NCBI GenBank assembly: GCA_021904315.1
Contig: CM038924.1
Coordinates: forward strand, 1,426,001-1,490,000
Source of the DNA: Sphagnum magellanicum
Taxonomy: Eukaryota; Streptophyta; Sphagnopsida; Sphagnales; Sphagnaceae
DNA length: 64,000 nt
Direction of reading: 5' to 3'
Part shown: piece after piece, positions 38,681 to 50,597 of the stretch
Position numbering within the stretch: the stretch's first letter is position 1
Layout of the letters: each line of letters opens with the position of its first letter
The notes under the pieces: generated by a model
Database searches by the model: none
Told to the model about the DNA's origin: nothing
What the model saw: only the letters and a program-made list of their open reading frames with translations
Translations under genes and position numbers: made by a program

Positions 38681-39120
38681 GGTAGGTAGGTAGGTAGGTT
38701 TGTAAGTAACTAAATAGTAGGTAGGTGGGTGGGTAATAAATAGGCAAGTAATTAATTAAGTAAATAGGTGAGTGAATATGTAGGAGGTAGTAACAGAGGG
38801 TAGTAAAATATGTCGCATTTAACTAAAAATCATTTGTCATCTTAATTAAATGTTCAACTTGATTAAAGCCATTAGTCATTTTGATTAGAGATCATTGACC
38901 ATCTTGATTAAATGTTCAATTTGATTAAAGACAATAGCCATTTTGACTAAAGTTATACAACTTGATTATATGTATCTAATCAAATAAATCACTATAGTCA
39001 AATTGATCAGTCAATAAATACATGTGTCATTGAAGCCCCTAGCCTTTAGTCAAAATGTACATGTCCACTATTCAAAAATGACAAATTAATCAACTTGAAC
39101 CTCCTTAAAAACCATGATTT
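38681..39120. repeat. (GTAG)n tract and ttgattaa-type repeat, second copy
   Basis: This continues the composite repeat after the MITE. Shared words with 12430-12960 include gtaggtgggtgggtaata, aagtaattaattaa, gagggtagtaa and cttaattaaatgttcaactt. Confidence 0.75.
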
Positions 39121-40017
39121 GTGGTAATGATGGTTGTGATGATTTCAAGGTGTGTGTTGAATTTCTAGAAATGAGTTTGAAAAATGTTCAAACATCCTTG
39201 TAAAAAACTATAACTTGGTTTTAAAAATCTAAGAATTGGAAACAATAATGAAAGGATTATTGTATTATTGCAAGGCTATCAACAAGGATGTTTAAAACTT
39301 TCGTGAAAACATAGTTTGCACAAGTCATTATGTTCCAAGAGATATTAAAATATTGAAATGTAATCTTCATTTGCTATGGGTGACAACAATTTTTACATTT
39401 TTCATCACAAGTTGGAATGTGCAAAACTTGGGCTATTGCTTAAGCTATTTCAAATACCTTACTATCAATGGTCAAATAATGTGTATTAAACATTGTGAAA
39501 TGCATGTGCATTTGCTTTCACCTTGTGTATTTCAATGAAATTTGAAATGGTCAAAATTCAAGCTTTTAATGAACCTTTGATTTGAGGCAACTTTGATTCA
39601 AAGTTGCTAGAATTTAAATTGAGGATGAATTCACATGTGATTGATGTATTAACACCATTTCTAACATTTTCTAGCTCTTACATTGATGCTAAGGCACACA
39701 ATATGTTGGTCATCATGTTGGACCTTTGTTTTAAAAACATTAAAGTCATACAAGACTATGTGAACAATATAGTTGTTGTTAGTGTTGTTGTAGAATATGA
39801 TGTTAAAGTTGTGTACTTGTTATTGTTGTAGGTTTACTTGCATTTAAACCTTGTGAAAGAAATAACAAACCCAACAACACTTGAAGATGTCAATTGTTTC
39901 TATGGGCAAATTGTTTTTATTGATAATACCATCATGTCAACATTGAAAAATGTATTATAAAACTTCTAATAGTTATGTGTATGACTAATAGAAACCAATA
40001 ATCTTTTGGTTTGGTGG

Positions 40018-41253
40018 CACTACTACAAATATGTGTTTTTACAATGGCTTTTATGATTGAAATTTCAATGAAAACAAACAAATTGGACAAAGTTGTCAAT
40101 CGTTAGATTGAACAAGTCAATTATGCCAAAAATTTGACTATTTTTTTTATTGTCCAAAATGACGAAGATGATCAAAACTATTGGTTAACATGACTATTTG
40201 AAATGACTAAGATGACTAAAACTACTAATTGACGTGAAAATATTAATATATTTTTAAATATAAAATTTTATTTAAAAAATCCAAATTGAACTATGGACAA
40301 TTTATGATTATATTGTTGAAAAATAAATAAAATTTGAGTTTGATGAATGGGGTTCCTGATATGATGTCATGGACATAACATGTCAAAACTGCGCCTTGAA
40401 TCCTCACTTCCTCAGCCATAATCCAAAGTTTTTACCACCTAACCACCACATCATGTTGTAATATAATTGGTTATTGCAAAACATACAAAAATTGTATAAT
40501 TTTTTTTAATATCATGCATTACAATTTTATTATACAAAATAACTAGTTTCATAATGAAATTGTTTACACATGTACATCTTAAATATCATGATTCATTTCT
40601 AATTTGATAATTCCATTGAATTGTATAATTCCTTTTAACTTCTAAAAATAAAAATTTATTTAAATCATCATTTAATTAAATTTCGCTTCTGAAATTGCAA
40701 AATTAAATTCACATGTCTTTAGTTTTGTAAAATATTTCTACTAATTTAAATTTCAAATTTGCAAAAATTACGTTACTTCAAATCTCCAAAATTATTCTAC
40801 AAATTATTTTTAAATGATAATAATTTCAGTTTGAACTTCCATATTTTTCACATGTCATTTTATTATATTTCAAATTTTGTTTCTTATTTTTTATGTGAAT
40901 ATATTTTTAAATGAAAACATGAAATTCGTAATTCACTTTAATTTTTTATTAATTAAATTGAAAAATTAGTTAAATAATATGTTTCAAATTATTGCCACAT
41001 CATCAAAAGTAGCGTCATAATTATAATTGATTGATCATAGTTAGATTAGTCAAATTGGTCAAATTAGACAATTCCATGCGAGTGCCACATACAACACATG
41101 CCCAACACAGTGGTGTCTATTTTGACTAAATAACTAGTTTTTGAAATTGAAACAAACATACCTAATTTTGATTTTAGTCAAATTAAACATCATCAATCAT
41201 ATTTTTAAAATAGATTTTACTTTACAATCATTTTAGTTGCAATGTTACTAGTG
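40018..41253. mobile_element. CACTA-like insertion in the hAT relic, 1236 bp
   Basis: The segment begins CACTACTACAAA and ends TTACTAGTG, and hAT transposase similarity stops and resumes close to these two points. Subterminal gactaaaa and tttgacta words occur toward both ends. The immediate 3-bp flanks (TGG and GAA) do not match, so the target duplication is lost or a boundary is misplaced. There is no transposase frame; the interior carries a tRNA-like segment at 40392-40455. Confidence 0.5.
40392..40455 (-). other. Possible second tRNA/SINE-like segment
   Basis: The minus strand reads tggtggttaggtggtaaaaa, then ggctgaggaagtgaggattcaa. This is a layout like a SINE head with a weak A box and a B-box-like gattcaagg. 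The A box departs from consensus, so this is only suggestive. Confidence 0.3.
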
Positions 41254-41789
41254 GAAAAACCATGTTTTTATGATAATGTGAATCACACATCAATGCAATT
41301 TTAGCACATGTTATTTTTGGCTCATCAAGTACTCAACATAATAGGCCAAATCATTGATTGAGTTCGACAAAATTTTCACTATCATTAGTGTTATCATAAA
41401 TTTTCAACAGTCTCATGTTGGAATTGACAACTTGAACCACCTCATTCTTGTTATTAAAAATTGGTGTAATGATGCCCATTTTGTGTGTGAAGGAGCGAAG
41501 GAAAATTCTCCGGATCATTCTGTCACATGTGACAACACATTGATTAAGGAGCATATGAAATTCATTGAGGAACAAGGTCTTTACAAAGAAGGCCAATTGA
41601 TTTTGGCCATGCTTTTAAAATATCATGTGAGTAAGGATTAACTCAAAAGTTCTTTTGAACTTCTTTATAATTTGTAATATTTGTAAATCAAATTGATTTG
41701 TTGTAGTAATGTCTATTACAATCTTCTAGTTATAAGGTGGATAAGAAGAAAGTTGAATCTTCAAAATTGGTTAAATGACTTTAAACATC

Positions 41790-43720
41790 TTTGTGGTTCT
41801 ATTGATGTGGAGGTAACAACTTAAAAGTGCTTTGATTTTCTTGTGGGTTTTATTGTTACTAGTGTGGCCCGTGCCGTTGGCCCGAGTGTTACTGTGTCCT
41901 CAACTGATTTTTCCTTCCAAAACCTCATTTTTTGGATTTTATTTGGAACTTTCTGTGTCCTCAACTGATTTTTCCTTCCAAATCCTAATTTTTTGGAATT
42001 TATTTGGTATTTTCAGCGCCAGAAATCACTTTTAAAATTTCTGTTTTTTAATTTTTAATCACGTTTCTGAATCCAAATCTTACCAAATAACTGATCAAGA
42101 TCTTTCCAATTCCAATTCCTCCAAAAAAAAAAAAAGTTAAAATCTACTATATAAAAGCCAGAGGGTTTCCAGGACCGATGGATGGTGTGTCTCTCCGCCA
42201 CCTGCGGGTTCTGCCATAGAAAAGGCCGTGTCTGTGCAGAATTCTCGCGAGAACGGAACGGCAATTCGAACTCAAAATCCAATTCTTATTTTGCTCCGAG
42301 AAGCATCCTTGCTGAACTTAACCGTGAACTGGATCTGACTAATGGTCATTATCTGATGTAATTGGCACTTGGGGAAAGATTCTGCCACATATTTGGGTAC
42401 CTTATGATGTTTTCAGTGCCAGAATCATATGCAATTGAAAAGAGCAGGTGCCGGGTGGAATCTCTCCTGAGTGACAATTACGCTGACCTTATGAAACTGA
42501 GGGGGAAGGGCAGAAGCTCTCCTGAGTGACAATTCTGTTGACCCTAAGAAACCGAGGGGGGCGAATTGCAGCATCTCACTTATGTTGACCCTATGAAGCT
42601 GAGGGAAAAGCACAGAATCTCTCCTGAGTGACATATGCTGACCCTATGAAACTGAGGCGGGGCACTTGGTTTGAACCATTACTTTCAATGGCAGTTAGTA
42701 AAAACAGTCACGGAGTCCGCGTCGGTCACTAATCACGTCTCCTTAATCTGTCCGTCTATCGAGGTCCTGAAACCCAGATCCTGACTTCGACAGACAGACA
42801 GACGGGATCTGGGTTTCAGGACCTCGACAGACAGAACAAGTGAATTAATATAGTAGATGTTAATGCATGGGGGCAACAATTCTAAAGTTCTGTTTATTAT
42901 TTATTTTGGTTTTGCTAATGCTTGAAGATTTGACCCCAAAAAAATAAAATTGGGTGGAGTTGTTGATGCATGAGGCCAATAATTCAAAAATAAATTTGAT
43001 GCTTTGAAATTTGACATTTAATATTCAACAATTCCTTTTTTTTTGGTATAGTTCAGTTGAGGCATGGGCTAACAACTTGAAAGTACTATCGATTTTCTTG
43101 TTCCATTGATGCATGGGGGTTTTAGTTTTAGAAGGCTTTGTATTTTTTTTGGATTATGTTATGCATGGCGATTTGACTTCACTATTCAAAATGTGACTTT
43201 CATGGTTACAAAAATAGGAATGTAATCAAATTGGACTTGTTGTTTATACCATTTTTGTAGTTGCTTATGTCAAAATCAAATTAACAATGGATCTTATTTG
43301 AGTATATAGTCATATGAATGTAGTCATGAATATCATGTTTTGACAAAATGCTCGTTGCAATTATATTGATGCATGGGGTTCAACTTTCAAGGTCTTTGTT
43401 TTTGGTGTGGTTTTGTTGATGCAAGGGGGGTAGTAAGCCTTAAGGTCTTTAACATTTTTTGGGTTTTGTTAATGCATGGGGATTTGATTTACTGAAATTT
43501 TTAAAATATTTTGTAAGTGTGTTGATGTATGCGGGTAGGAAATTAAAAGCTCTTCAAGATTTCTAGGGTTTCTATTGATGCATGGGGACAACAACTCACA
43601 AACTTCATGACCTTTGTGGTTGTGTTGATGTGTGAAGGCTTTTAGCGTTGATCAATTTTTTATGGTTATGTCAATGTTTGAAGCTTTTGTTTTGTCTGGT
43701 TGTGTTGATATGGGGAAGAA
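41790..43720. repeat. Degenerate minisatellite with gatgcatgggg core
   Basis: Units of roughly 55-65 bp, each with a ttgatgcatgggg-type core followed by aacaactcaaaa and tttggttttg words, recur from about 41800 and again from 42870 to 43710. They are strongly diverged. The array is split by the element at 42141-42858. Confidence 0.55.
42141..42858. mobile_element. Non-autonomous DNA element with inverted ends and long hairpin
   Basis: The 5' end ATCTACTATATAAAAG and the 3' end TTAATATAGTAGAT are inverted repeats of about 12 bp. GTTAA flanks both sides (42136-42140 and 42859-42863) and may be a target duplication. Inside are four units of ~45-57 bp (ctctcctgagtgacaatt and gaccctatgaaactgagg, 42455-42665). 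A hairpin follows with an arm of ~27 bp around gaggtcctgaaacccagatc (42758-42825). GC is far above the surroundings. The TCTACTATAT start and subterminal hairpin recall Helitron/Helentron termini, but the mirrored ends and flanks suggest a MITE; class is left open. Confidence 0.6.
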
Positions 43721-46700
43721 CCAACAAAAATGTATTGGTTGCTAATTGTAGGAATGATATGACCCCCAATAAAATCTCAATGGGAGGAAACATGAAATTT
43801 TGTGTGTAAATGGTAATGAGAAAAATCATAGCCTATTGATGTTTAGGCCATTCGATTAGGACTTGTGAAATGTTTTCTATGGTCAATATCACATTATAAA
43901 TCAAAAACTATATATTCATGTAAATATTTTTATTAAAAAATTATTTATCATTACATCATTATAATTAGAAACCTTAACTATATCTAAAAACGCTTGCTCA
44001 TTAAAAAAAAAACCCTTCATTCTAGGGAACCACCATGTTCTATAATACCAATCAAAACTTTATATCAAGGTTCTCATATCCTTCAAAACTTTACCACAAT
44101 GTTACCTAGAATCCAAGGTTCCTTAAAAAATGCATAATAGTGTAAGGGTTGTCTTTCCATGATTGTCAACATTTTATTCACTGCCATAGTTGCTTTGTAA
44201 GGCTGGAGTAAATGCAGTCTATGGGTTAATTCAAGTCAGAAGTCTTATAACTTATAGTTTGTTGTAATCATTATTAGTGTATCATGTGCAATTGGTCCAA
44301 GTGTGAATTGGTTACCCAACTAAATTTTCCTTTCAAAACCATTTTTTCAAAAACTAATTGAATTTCCAAAACACCTTCATTAAATCCTATCCTATTCACT
44401 GAGGGCTTTTCAACAATACCAAAAGCATGCCCAAATTCTCATGTAATTTTTAATTTTCATTTAAAAGAATTCTTAGTGGAAATTTTGTTAAATATTCAAT
44501 ATTAACTTCTCCACCACAGGTTCAAACATTATGAAACCAATTCGAGCTTTCCAATGGTACCAAAAGTGCAGCAAGAGGTGCTGCGATTTGGGAGATCTCA
44601 ATTTAACAAACAAAACAAACAACCTTCCTTCATAGATAGAATGCATGAATAGGCCTCGTCTTGGTTCTAAGTTCTAGTGGCACCATTCAACCAAAATGAA
44701 AAAGAGTTAGGGGTCTATTAGTAGGCCAAAAAAGTGATATCAGAAATTTTTTGCACAAGCAAAAAGTGCAGACCTGGGGCAAACATCATATGGGATGGCA
44801 TTTGGTATTTAGGAGACTTTGGTGGAGTTTGCAATTTCATCACATTGCTGGCAGTGCCACCCCAATGTGTAACTATGTAACTGCCATGATTTGGAATCAC
44901 AATTGAGAATTGAGTATGAATCCCAAGTTATGAGCATGGAGGAATGCAATTAAGCCTAAACAATCTCTCCAACTAATCAACACTTTGTGGAGTGACTTGT
45001 CTATGGGCTATTTGATGATAAACTCTTTGGATATAAATCACTAATTCAGGAAGTCAGATAGGACATTACTAATGGGTTGTCGGCAAATGGTCCATCGAAA
45101 TACGATTTGTAGGTCAATGTACTCCTGCAAGGGACCTCTAATCATGGTTATGAACACACATGTTGATATAGATATCTGGCATTGCAATTTCAGAAGCCCA
45201 TTTGACCTGTGAAGGTGCCTATTGATGTAGATTTCTTGCGTTGCAACTAATTGAGACACCCATCTAAACTCCTGCTAGTGCTTATGTTCTTTAATTAAAT
45301 CTGTAACTGGTATATCGATTTGCATCGAAGCTCACTGTGTTTTGAAGTTCAGGGCCTGTACATGGCTTATTCTAGAGAAGACTTCATGTATCTGCATCAT
45401 CAAGGCTCAAGAATTTCCAAGCTTGTCAACAATCCTTGGTCAAGCTAAGGCCAAATGATTTCTATTCTTTGTAGGTGTTTGAGAATGTTGGAGGCTGAAA
45501 TGGCAATTAACAAAAGTATTTAGTCAAAGGTATTAAAAGGAACTCCTTTTATGCAGCCTGCAATTATGTCCCCCTTTTAGGACAATAGTAGATCATAGAA
45601 TAGGACCACTTCCCTACAAACTGGAACTTATTCCCCGTTCAAAGTAGTAAATTTTGTGTTGTAGAATCAAGCTCTTGATGCAAGCTGAAACTATGATGTC
45701 TGGCAAGAATGCTCTATCCTAATATGAAAGAGGTATGGAAAAGGGGACATATGGCAACATCGAAATTACTCACAAACTTGTCAAACTTTCTTGTACCCAT
45801 CTTCAAGTGTAGTTCAGGATAGTGGGCTTTTCAAAACCATAGTGCCTGTGGAGGTGGGCAATTACATTTTCATAAAGCTTGTGGGCTCTTTACACCAGGT
45901 AATGCACTTTCTATGTACACTAAAAAAAACCTGGTACAAGTTTTTATGAAAGGTGAATTAACATAGCAAAATGGGCTGATAATGGAAGCAAGTAAGAAAG
46001 GAGGCGCAGGGAGAGGACCAATTTTGGGCAAGTACATCAGTTTTGGTTCTAGCTAATAAAAACCAAGCCAAAACCAGGTCTGAATTTAAGAACCAGAACA
46101 CGAACTGGAACTTGATTTTATTTTCTTAAAGAACTGGACCTAGAACTAGGAACCCAATTCTATTTAGACATGGAACTGAAACCAGAACCAAAGCCTTCAA
46201 AACAACTTTGAAAAAAAAAATGACAGGTGTTAACCGGGCTTAACATTAAAGTTAATTGTCAGCTCTGGTCTAGATTAGTAAGTATTAGATCAAAACCAGG
46301 TCTGATTTTCAGATCCAAAACCAAACCTGCATTTGTTTTGTCAAGAACTAGACTCAGAACTAGATTCCATTTGAAGTTGAAAATCTCCAATCAACAAGAC
46401 CAGAAGAAGTGACCAACCAACAATATCAAATTAAAAAATATAATAATTGAAGGACACACAAATTATGATGGAAAAATGTTACAAGTTAGGTTTTTCTAAA
46501 TATTTAAATTGATGAATTGCTCAATAAGATGGGCTGAACTCAACTTTTTTATGTGCACATCCAAACAACTTACCAATCTAGACTTGAATTCAGAATTATA
46601 TTATGACACATTGTAGCATATAATTCCAAGCATATAATGTTATCAAGATATCACACACCTTGATATATATCTCACCTTGATGATGGTTGTTTTGATTGTT

Positions 46701-47700
46701 TTATGTTAAGGTGTTGATTATTATATGACACTTTTCATTTATTACTCAACTTCTTGTAAACATTATGCTTGGTTCTTTAACAGGTCCTTCATGAAAATAG
46801 CCAGTTCTTTAAGGTTTTTGAATTATCCAAAACCAAAGAATATTTTTTAAATCAGAATTGGTGGGTCTGTAGATGTCAAAAACCACACAACCTTGATTTG
46901 GAGCTAGAAGTTTTCAAACATAGATTAAATGTTTGTACGAAATTGTTCACATCCCAATGTCCCACATCAACCTGAAGCAGTTGCTTTAGTTTGTCATGGA
47001 GATGTGATTAAAACTTGAATAAATACAACTAGAAAGAGAAGTTCAATATAACTTGATCATATTTCAGTTCAAAAATGTGACAATAAAAGTCATTCATCAA
47101 ATGAAAAACACCATTTACCAAAATTGCAACTCCATTTTCCAATAATTCTAAATTTGAGAAATCCAATCATATTTGAGAAATATGAACATTCCACAATGTA
47201 GCTACAATTTTGATCAATTCTCCTTACATTATACACAAGGGATTATAGCGTTTTTTAAGATCAAATCATCAAATGAGTATGATGATTTGATCTTAATTAA
47301 TTGGGCTCAATGTCCAACTTGCAAATGATTGTGGATCCAATCCAATTCAACAGTTTGCTGTAACACCTAGTGAACATTCCTCAAAATGGAAAATCAAATC
47401 AACTCTCCATCATTCCACAGCAGAGCCCATTATTGGAATTTGGGAATTTGGGTGAGACTGGGATTTAATTTTAGATCAGGAATTGGGATCTAGAAAATCT
47501 CCTTTTGTGAATCCGAGAAGCAGCAGCAACCAGGAAATGTTAGTTTTCTGTTGTTGTTTGCAGTAGTGTGTTGTGGGAGTGGAATGATGGTAGTATAAGT
47601 ATGCCAGCACTCAACACATTGTTCTCTCAAGCTCAACAGCCAGCTAGCTAACAATCTGTTGCTATTGTGCATCAGCATCATCAGCATCATCATCAATATT
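43721..47700. other. Intergenic region with no recognised gene
   Basis: It is moderately AT-rich. Low-complexity agaaccagaac/aactggaac words at 46050-46380 repeat imperfectly with ~220-bp spacing. Short open frames (for example 44900-44718 minus and 41-73 codon frames near 45 and 46 kb) have no recognisable domains. The last few hundred bases probably hold the promoter of the EGT1-like gene. Confidence 0.5.
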
Positions 47701-47885
47701 GATGCACTCACTTTGTGTCAATTGCAGTTGTTGTGCTTTTGTGGGTTTTTTCTGAGAGCTTGATTGCACACACACAGGTATGGGAGACAAACCCACTCCA
47801 TTTCTCATCTGTAGAAATGTGAAATCAGTTGCAAACAAAAAATTATTCTTTTGTGTTTGATAGGTATGTAGTCCTATGAGTTTTC

Positions 47886-47887
<2 letters not shown>

Positions 47888-47918
<31 letters not shown>
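47888..47918 (+). repeat. (GT)n microsatellite
   Basis: About 15 GT dinucleotides in a row lie in the leader region of the EGT1-like gene. Confidence 0.9.
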
Positions 47919-47921
<3 letters not shown>

Positions 47922-48811
47922 TTCAGCTTTTTGAGTGATCCACTGCTGTTGTTGCTCTTGCTCTTTCTTTGTTTATTTGTTTCTTTACTGAAGCAGTTTT
48001 GTTTTGGGAGTTTGGATTTTATTTTTCTAATGGGTTTTTGTTAGTTTGTGGGTTTTTGTTTCTCTCTAAATTCTTTGAAGATTTTTTTCATGTGCTTTTT
48101 TTGTTGATTGATGCTGTCCCCATTTCACTTCCATTTTTGGAGCAGTACACTACTCTTGATCTGGTGTGAACTTGCCGTTGTGGCTCACTAGGATTTGCAA
48201 AGCTATGAGTCTTGCTTCAATTTGCAAAATGGGTGGTCTCTTTGTGTCTCTGTGTCTGCGTGTGTGTGACACTGTTGGTGCTCTTCCTGAAAAACAGGAA
48301 GTTTGTCCAGAGTGGTGTCACAGCTTTCAAGCAGAGAATGTTGTTGTTGTTGTTGTATTTCCAATGGTGCATGAGGATTTATTTTCCTTTGGAACCCACC
48401 ACCAGAAATTTACATCCTTTTTGGCACTGAAAAGATCGTGGTGGAGGGGAGAAGAAGAAGAAGAAGAAGATGGGTAGATGGATATAAATTGAGACAGAGA
48501 GAGATGCACCAGATTGCACCTGAATCATGCACCATTGACCAGTGTGAGAAGACTTTGTGACAGAGCAGCAAGCCACAAAAGGTCAGCCAGACAGGAGATG
48601 AATCAGCTGGAAGGCTTGCACAGAGCTATGGTGTTCTTGCTCCTACTGTCTCTCCTTTCTATCACAAACTCACTACTCTCCTCATAGTAGAAGAAGAAGA
48701 AGAAACCACTGGCATGCCCTTCCCTTCCACAGCTTGACAATAATCCCTGCTGCTGGTGCTGGATCTCTCCAATTTCTACCAAATTCAACCCACTGCATGT
48801 AAGCCTCCAAA

Positions 48812-48838
48812 CCCATCTCTCTCTCTCTCTCTCTCTCT
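48812..48838 (+). repeat. (CT)n microsatellite
   Basis: A pure CT run of about 12 units lies some 350 bases before the EGT1-like start codon. Such CT tracts are frequent near plant promoters and leaders. Confidence 0.9.
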
Positions 48839-49101
48839 GTGATTTTTTTTCCACACCACATTCTTGGGTTTCGTCTTTGGGTTTTATCTTCTCCAACAAT
48901 TTTTCTTCGTCTCCTTGTTTGTATTTCTTTTCTGGTGTCATTCATTCTTGCCTGGGGATCATCATCACAGTTGCTCCTCCACAAATTTGAGATTTTTGCC
49001 CACTGTGCAGATTTTGGGAGCTGAGACTTTTGTGTGTTGCATAAATTGGGTGATTTCAGAAATGTTGTTTTTTTTTTCCTTAACAGTAGTCTAAACTTTG
49101 G

Positions 49102-49341
49102 ATGGGGGATTGGGATGATGATGGCCAGTCTGAAGAAAAAACAAACTTTTCAAGAATCCAAGAGGATACAAATTTGAGGAATTATCTGCAGAAATGCCAT
49201 CATCATATGATGGGGACTCCACCACCACCAACACTACCATGCATCAAGTGCTGGAGGGACTTCAGAACTCACAGGGGAACAAGGAAATTCCCTTCAGTCT
49301 TTTGTACGACAAGAAAGGATCTGAGCTTTACGAGGAGATAA
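49102..49341 (+). other. Upstream overlapping open frame (79 codons)
   Basis: It starts MGDWDDDGQSEEK and overlaps the first exon of the EGT1-like gene in a different frame, ending after the main ATG at 49194. If the leader mRNA starts upstream of 49102 this frame could reduce translation of the main one. It has no recognisable domain and may also be chance. Confidence 0.35.
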
Positions 49342-50597
49342 CCAAATTGGAGGAGTATAATCCTTTCCTTGCTGAAGACCACATGCTGGAACTGCATGTG
49401 GATGAAATTGCTGCACAAATCCCACTGCACAGTGTCATTGTTGAGCTTGGTTGTGGCACTGCTTGCAAAACTGCCAAAATCTTGTCTGCCATTCAAGCTT
49501 GCCATGAAAGGTGCTTATAAATTTTATTTTTTTCCATTTAAAAAATTTTCTCATATAAAAATTCTCATTGCTCCTCCATGCTGAATGTGTCCTGTGTATT
49601 TTTCTTCCTGTGTCATCCCACCTGCCACCATGCATATATTATGAGACAAAAAAAAATTCCAAACCATGAAGTGTAAATTCAACACTTTATGAGAATTGAT
49701 CATTGGGTGTCTACATACCTACGTTTTTTTTCTCATACATACATACATACAATTTTTTTCTCAGGTGTCGGTATGCGGGGATTGATGTGTCAGGCCCATT
49801 CTTGGAAGAAGCATACAAGAACTTGATGCAAAATGTAGATGGGCTGCAGCATGAAGACATGGACATGGTGCAAGCTGATTATATGGAGGGTTTGAAGATT
49901 GTTCAGGAGCATTACCCACATGAAAATGTATGCATTTTGTGGCTTGGTAGCAGTGTGGGCAATCTCTCTGCTTCAGCTGCAGTTCAATTTTTCCATGATG
50001 CTGTTGCTGCTGTTGGTACTCACTGCCAAATACTCCTGTGTCCAGGTAAATGGTTACGTGCTCCACTTCAGTCTCTTAATTTTACACCCCAAAAAACTTC
50101 TTGTTGATTTTTTTTCATTTTTTTGGGGAAGTTTTTTGGTGAGTTTTGTGATCATAATCTCAGCTTCTGTTTGTTGTGGGTAGTACAGAGATTTAAGTTG
50201 ATTTGTTCAATTGGGTATTTTCTTTTTGTTCTATATGTTTTGGAGGTAAAATTTGGTGGGGAATTTCCAGTTTCTGATTCACCATTTCTACATGTTCAAT
50301 GATGTAGATGTTGGTGGGGAGTTGCAATTTTTCTTAAGTTTTCATGATCTTTTTTTGGGGGTGGTTTTAGATATGTGGAAGGATCAGGAACGTCTCAGAG
50401 CAGCGTACTATGACAAGGTGGGCATAATAGGCCTTTTCATAAAGAATGGGATGCACAATGCACTTGCTTTATTGGGTCATGAAGTCTCAACCAAGGATGA
50501 GGAATCGTGGGTCTATGAAGTTGACATCAACGAACACTTGCACCAATTTGAAATGTACCTCAAGTTTCCAGCTGACCTTAAGCTCCCCCAATACTGA
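49194..50597 (+). CDS. EgtD-like histidine N-methyltransferase part (open frame up to TGA)
   Basis: Joining 49194-49510, 49765-50045 and 50371-50597 gives 274 residues. LLYDKKGSELYEEITKLEEY (~36-55) is the EgtD N-terminal signature. ELGCGTACKT (84-93) is SAM motif I, and GIDVS (111-115) carries the acidic ribose-binding residue. LWLGSSVGNLS corresponds to the EgtD GG-IGN block, and MWKDQERLRAAYYD plus GMHNALALLG to the histidine-binding helices. The first intron joins HER to CRYAG across a split codon. The frame ends at TGA just before the expected final strand-helix segment (GERVLVEVSRKF, encoded in exon 4), so a protein made from it would lack the EgtD C-terminal core and probably not fold as an active enzyme. 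Confidence 0.65.

Larger units (their letters stand above)
36020..41640 (+). pseudogene. hAT-superfamily transposase relic, interrupted
   Basis: With stops and frameshifts ignored, the plus strand reads as a plant hAT transposase in three pieces. Piece 1 (~36020-36690) has a region reading LAQHAIFENLVLYILKGNH, then the catalytic-domain signature FFDLWMSCGG (36346 on) and NKIIAYVKDE. Piece 2 (~39290-40020) has VIMFQEIL, then VLTPFLTFSSS and KAHNMLVIMLD (39625-39740), then a WW near 40010. Piece 3 (~41290-41640) has an IEFDKIFTI stretch equivalent to the SQIETERIFS dimerisation block, then VGIDNLNHLILVIKNW. A block of minisatellite, SINE and MITE (36700-39120) separates pieces 1 and 2. A CACTA-like element separates pieces 2 and 3. 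The family match rests on remembered motifs, not a search. Many stops look like C-to-T changes. It is not functional. Confidence 0.7.
47701..49193 (+). promoter_or_regulatory. Leader region of the EGT1-like gene with possible 5' UTR intron
   Basis: A good donor CAG|GTATGG at 47778 and an acceptor with a long T tract, TTAACAG at 49081-49086, could bound an intron of about 1.3 kb in the leader. The region holds a (GT)n tract at 47888-47918, a (GAA)n tract at 48448-48468 and a (CT)n tract at 48814-48837, which are common in plant leaders. An ATG at 49102 opens a 79-codon frame that overlaps the main start in another frame. The transcription start is not identified. Confidence 0.4.

Noticed and set aside
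50595-50597. TGA read as selenocysteine
   Set aside because: No selenocysteine insertion element was seen, the position is not a catalytic Cys in the family, and land plants are not known to make nuclear selenoproteins.
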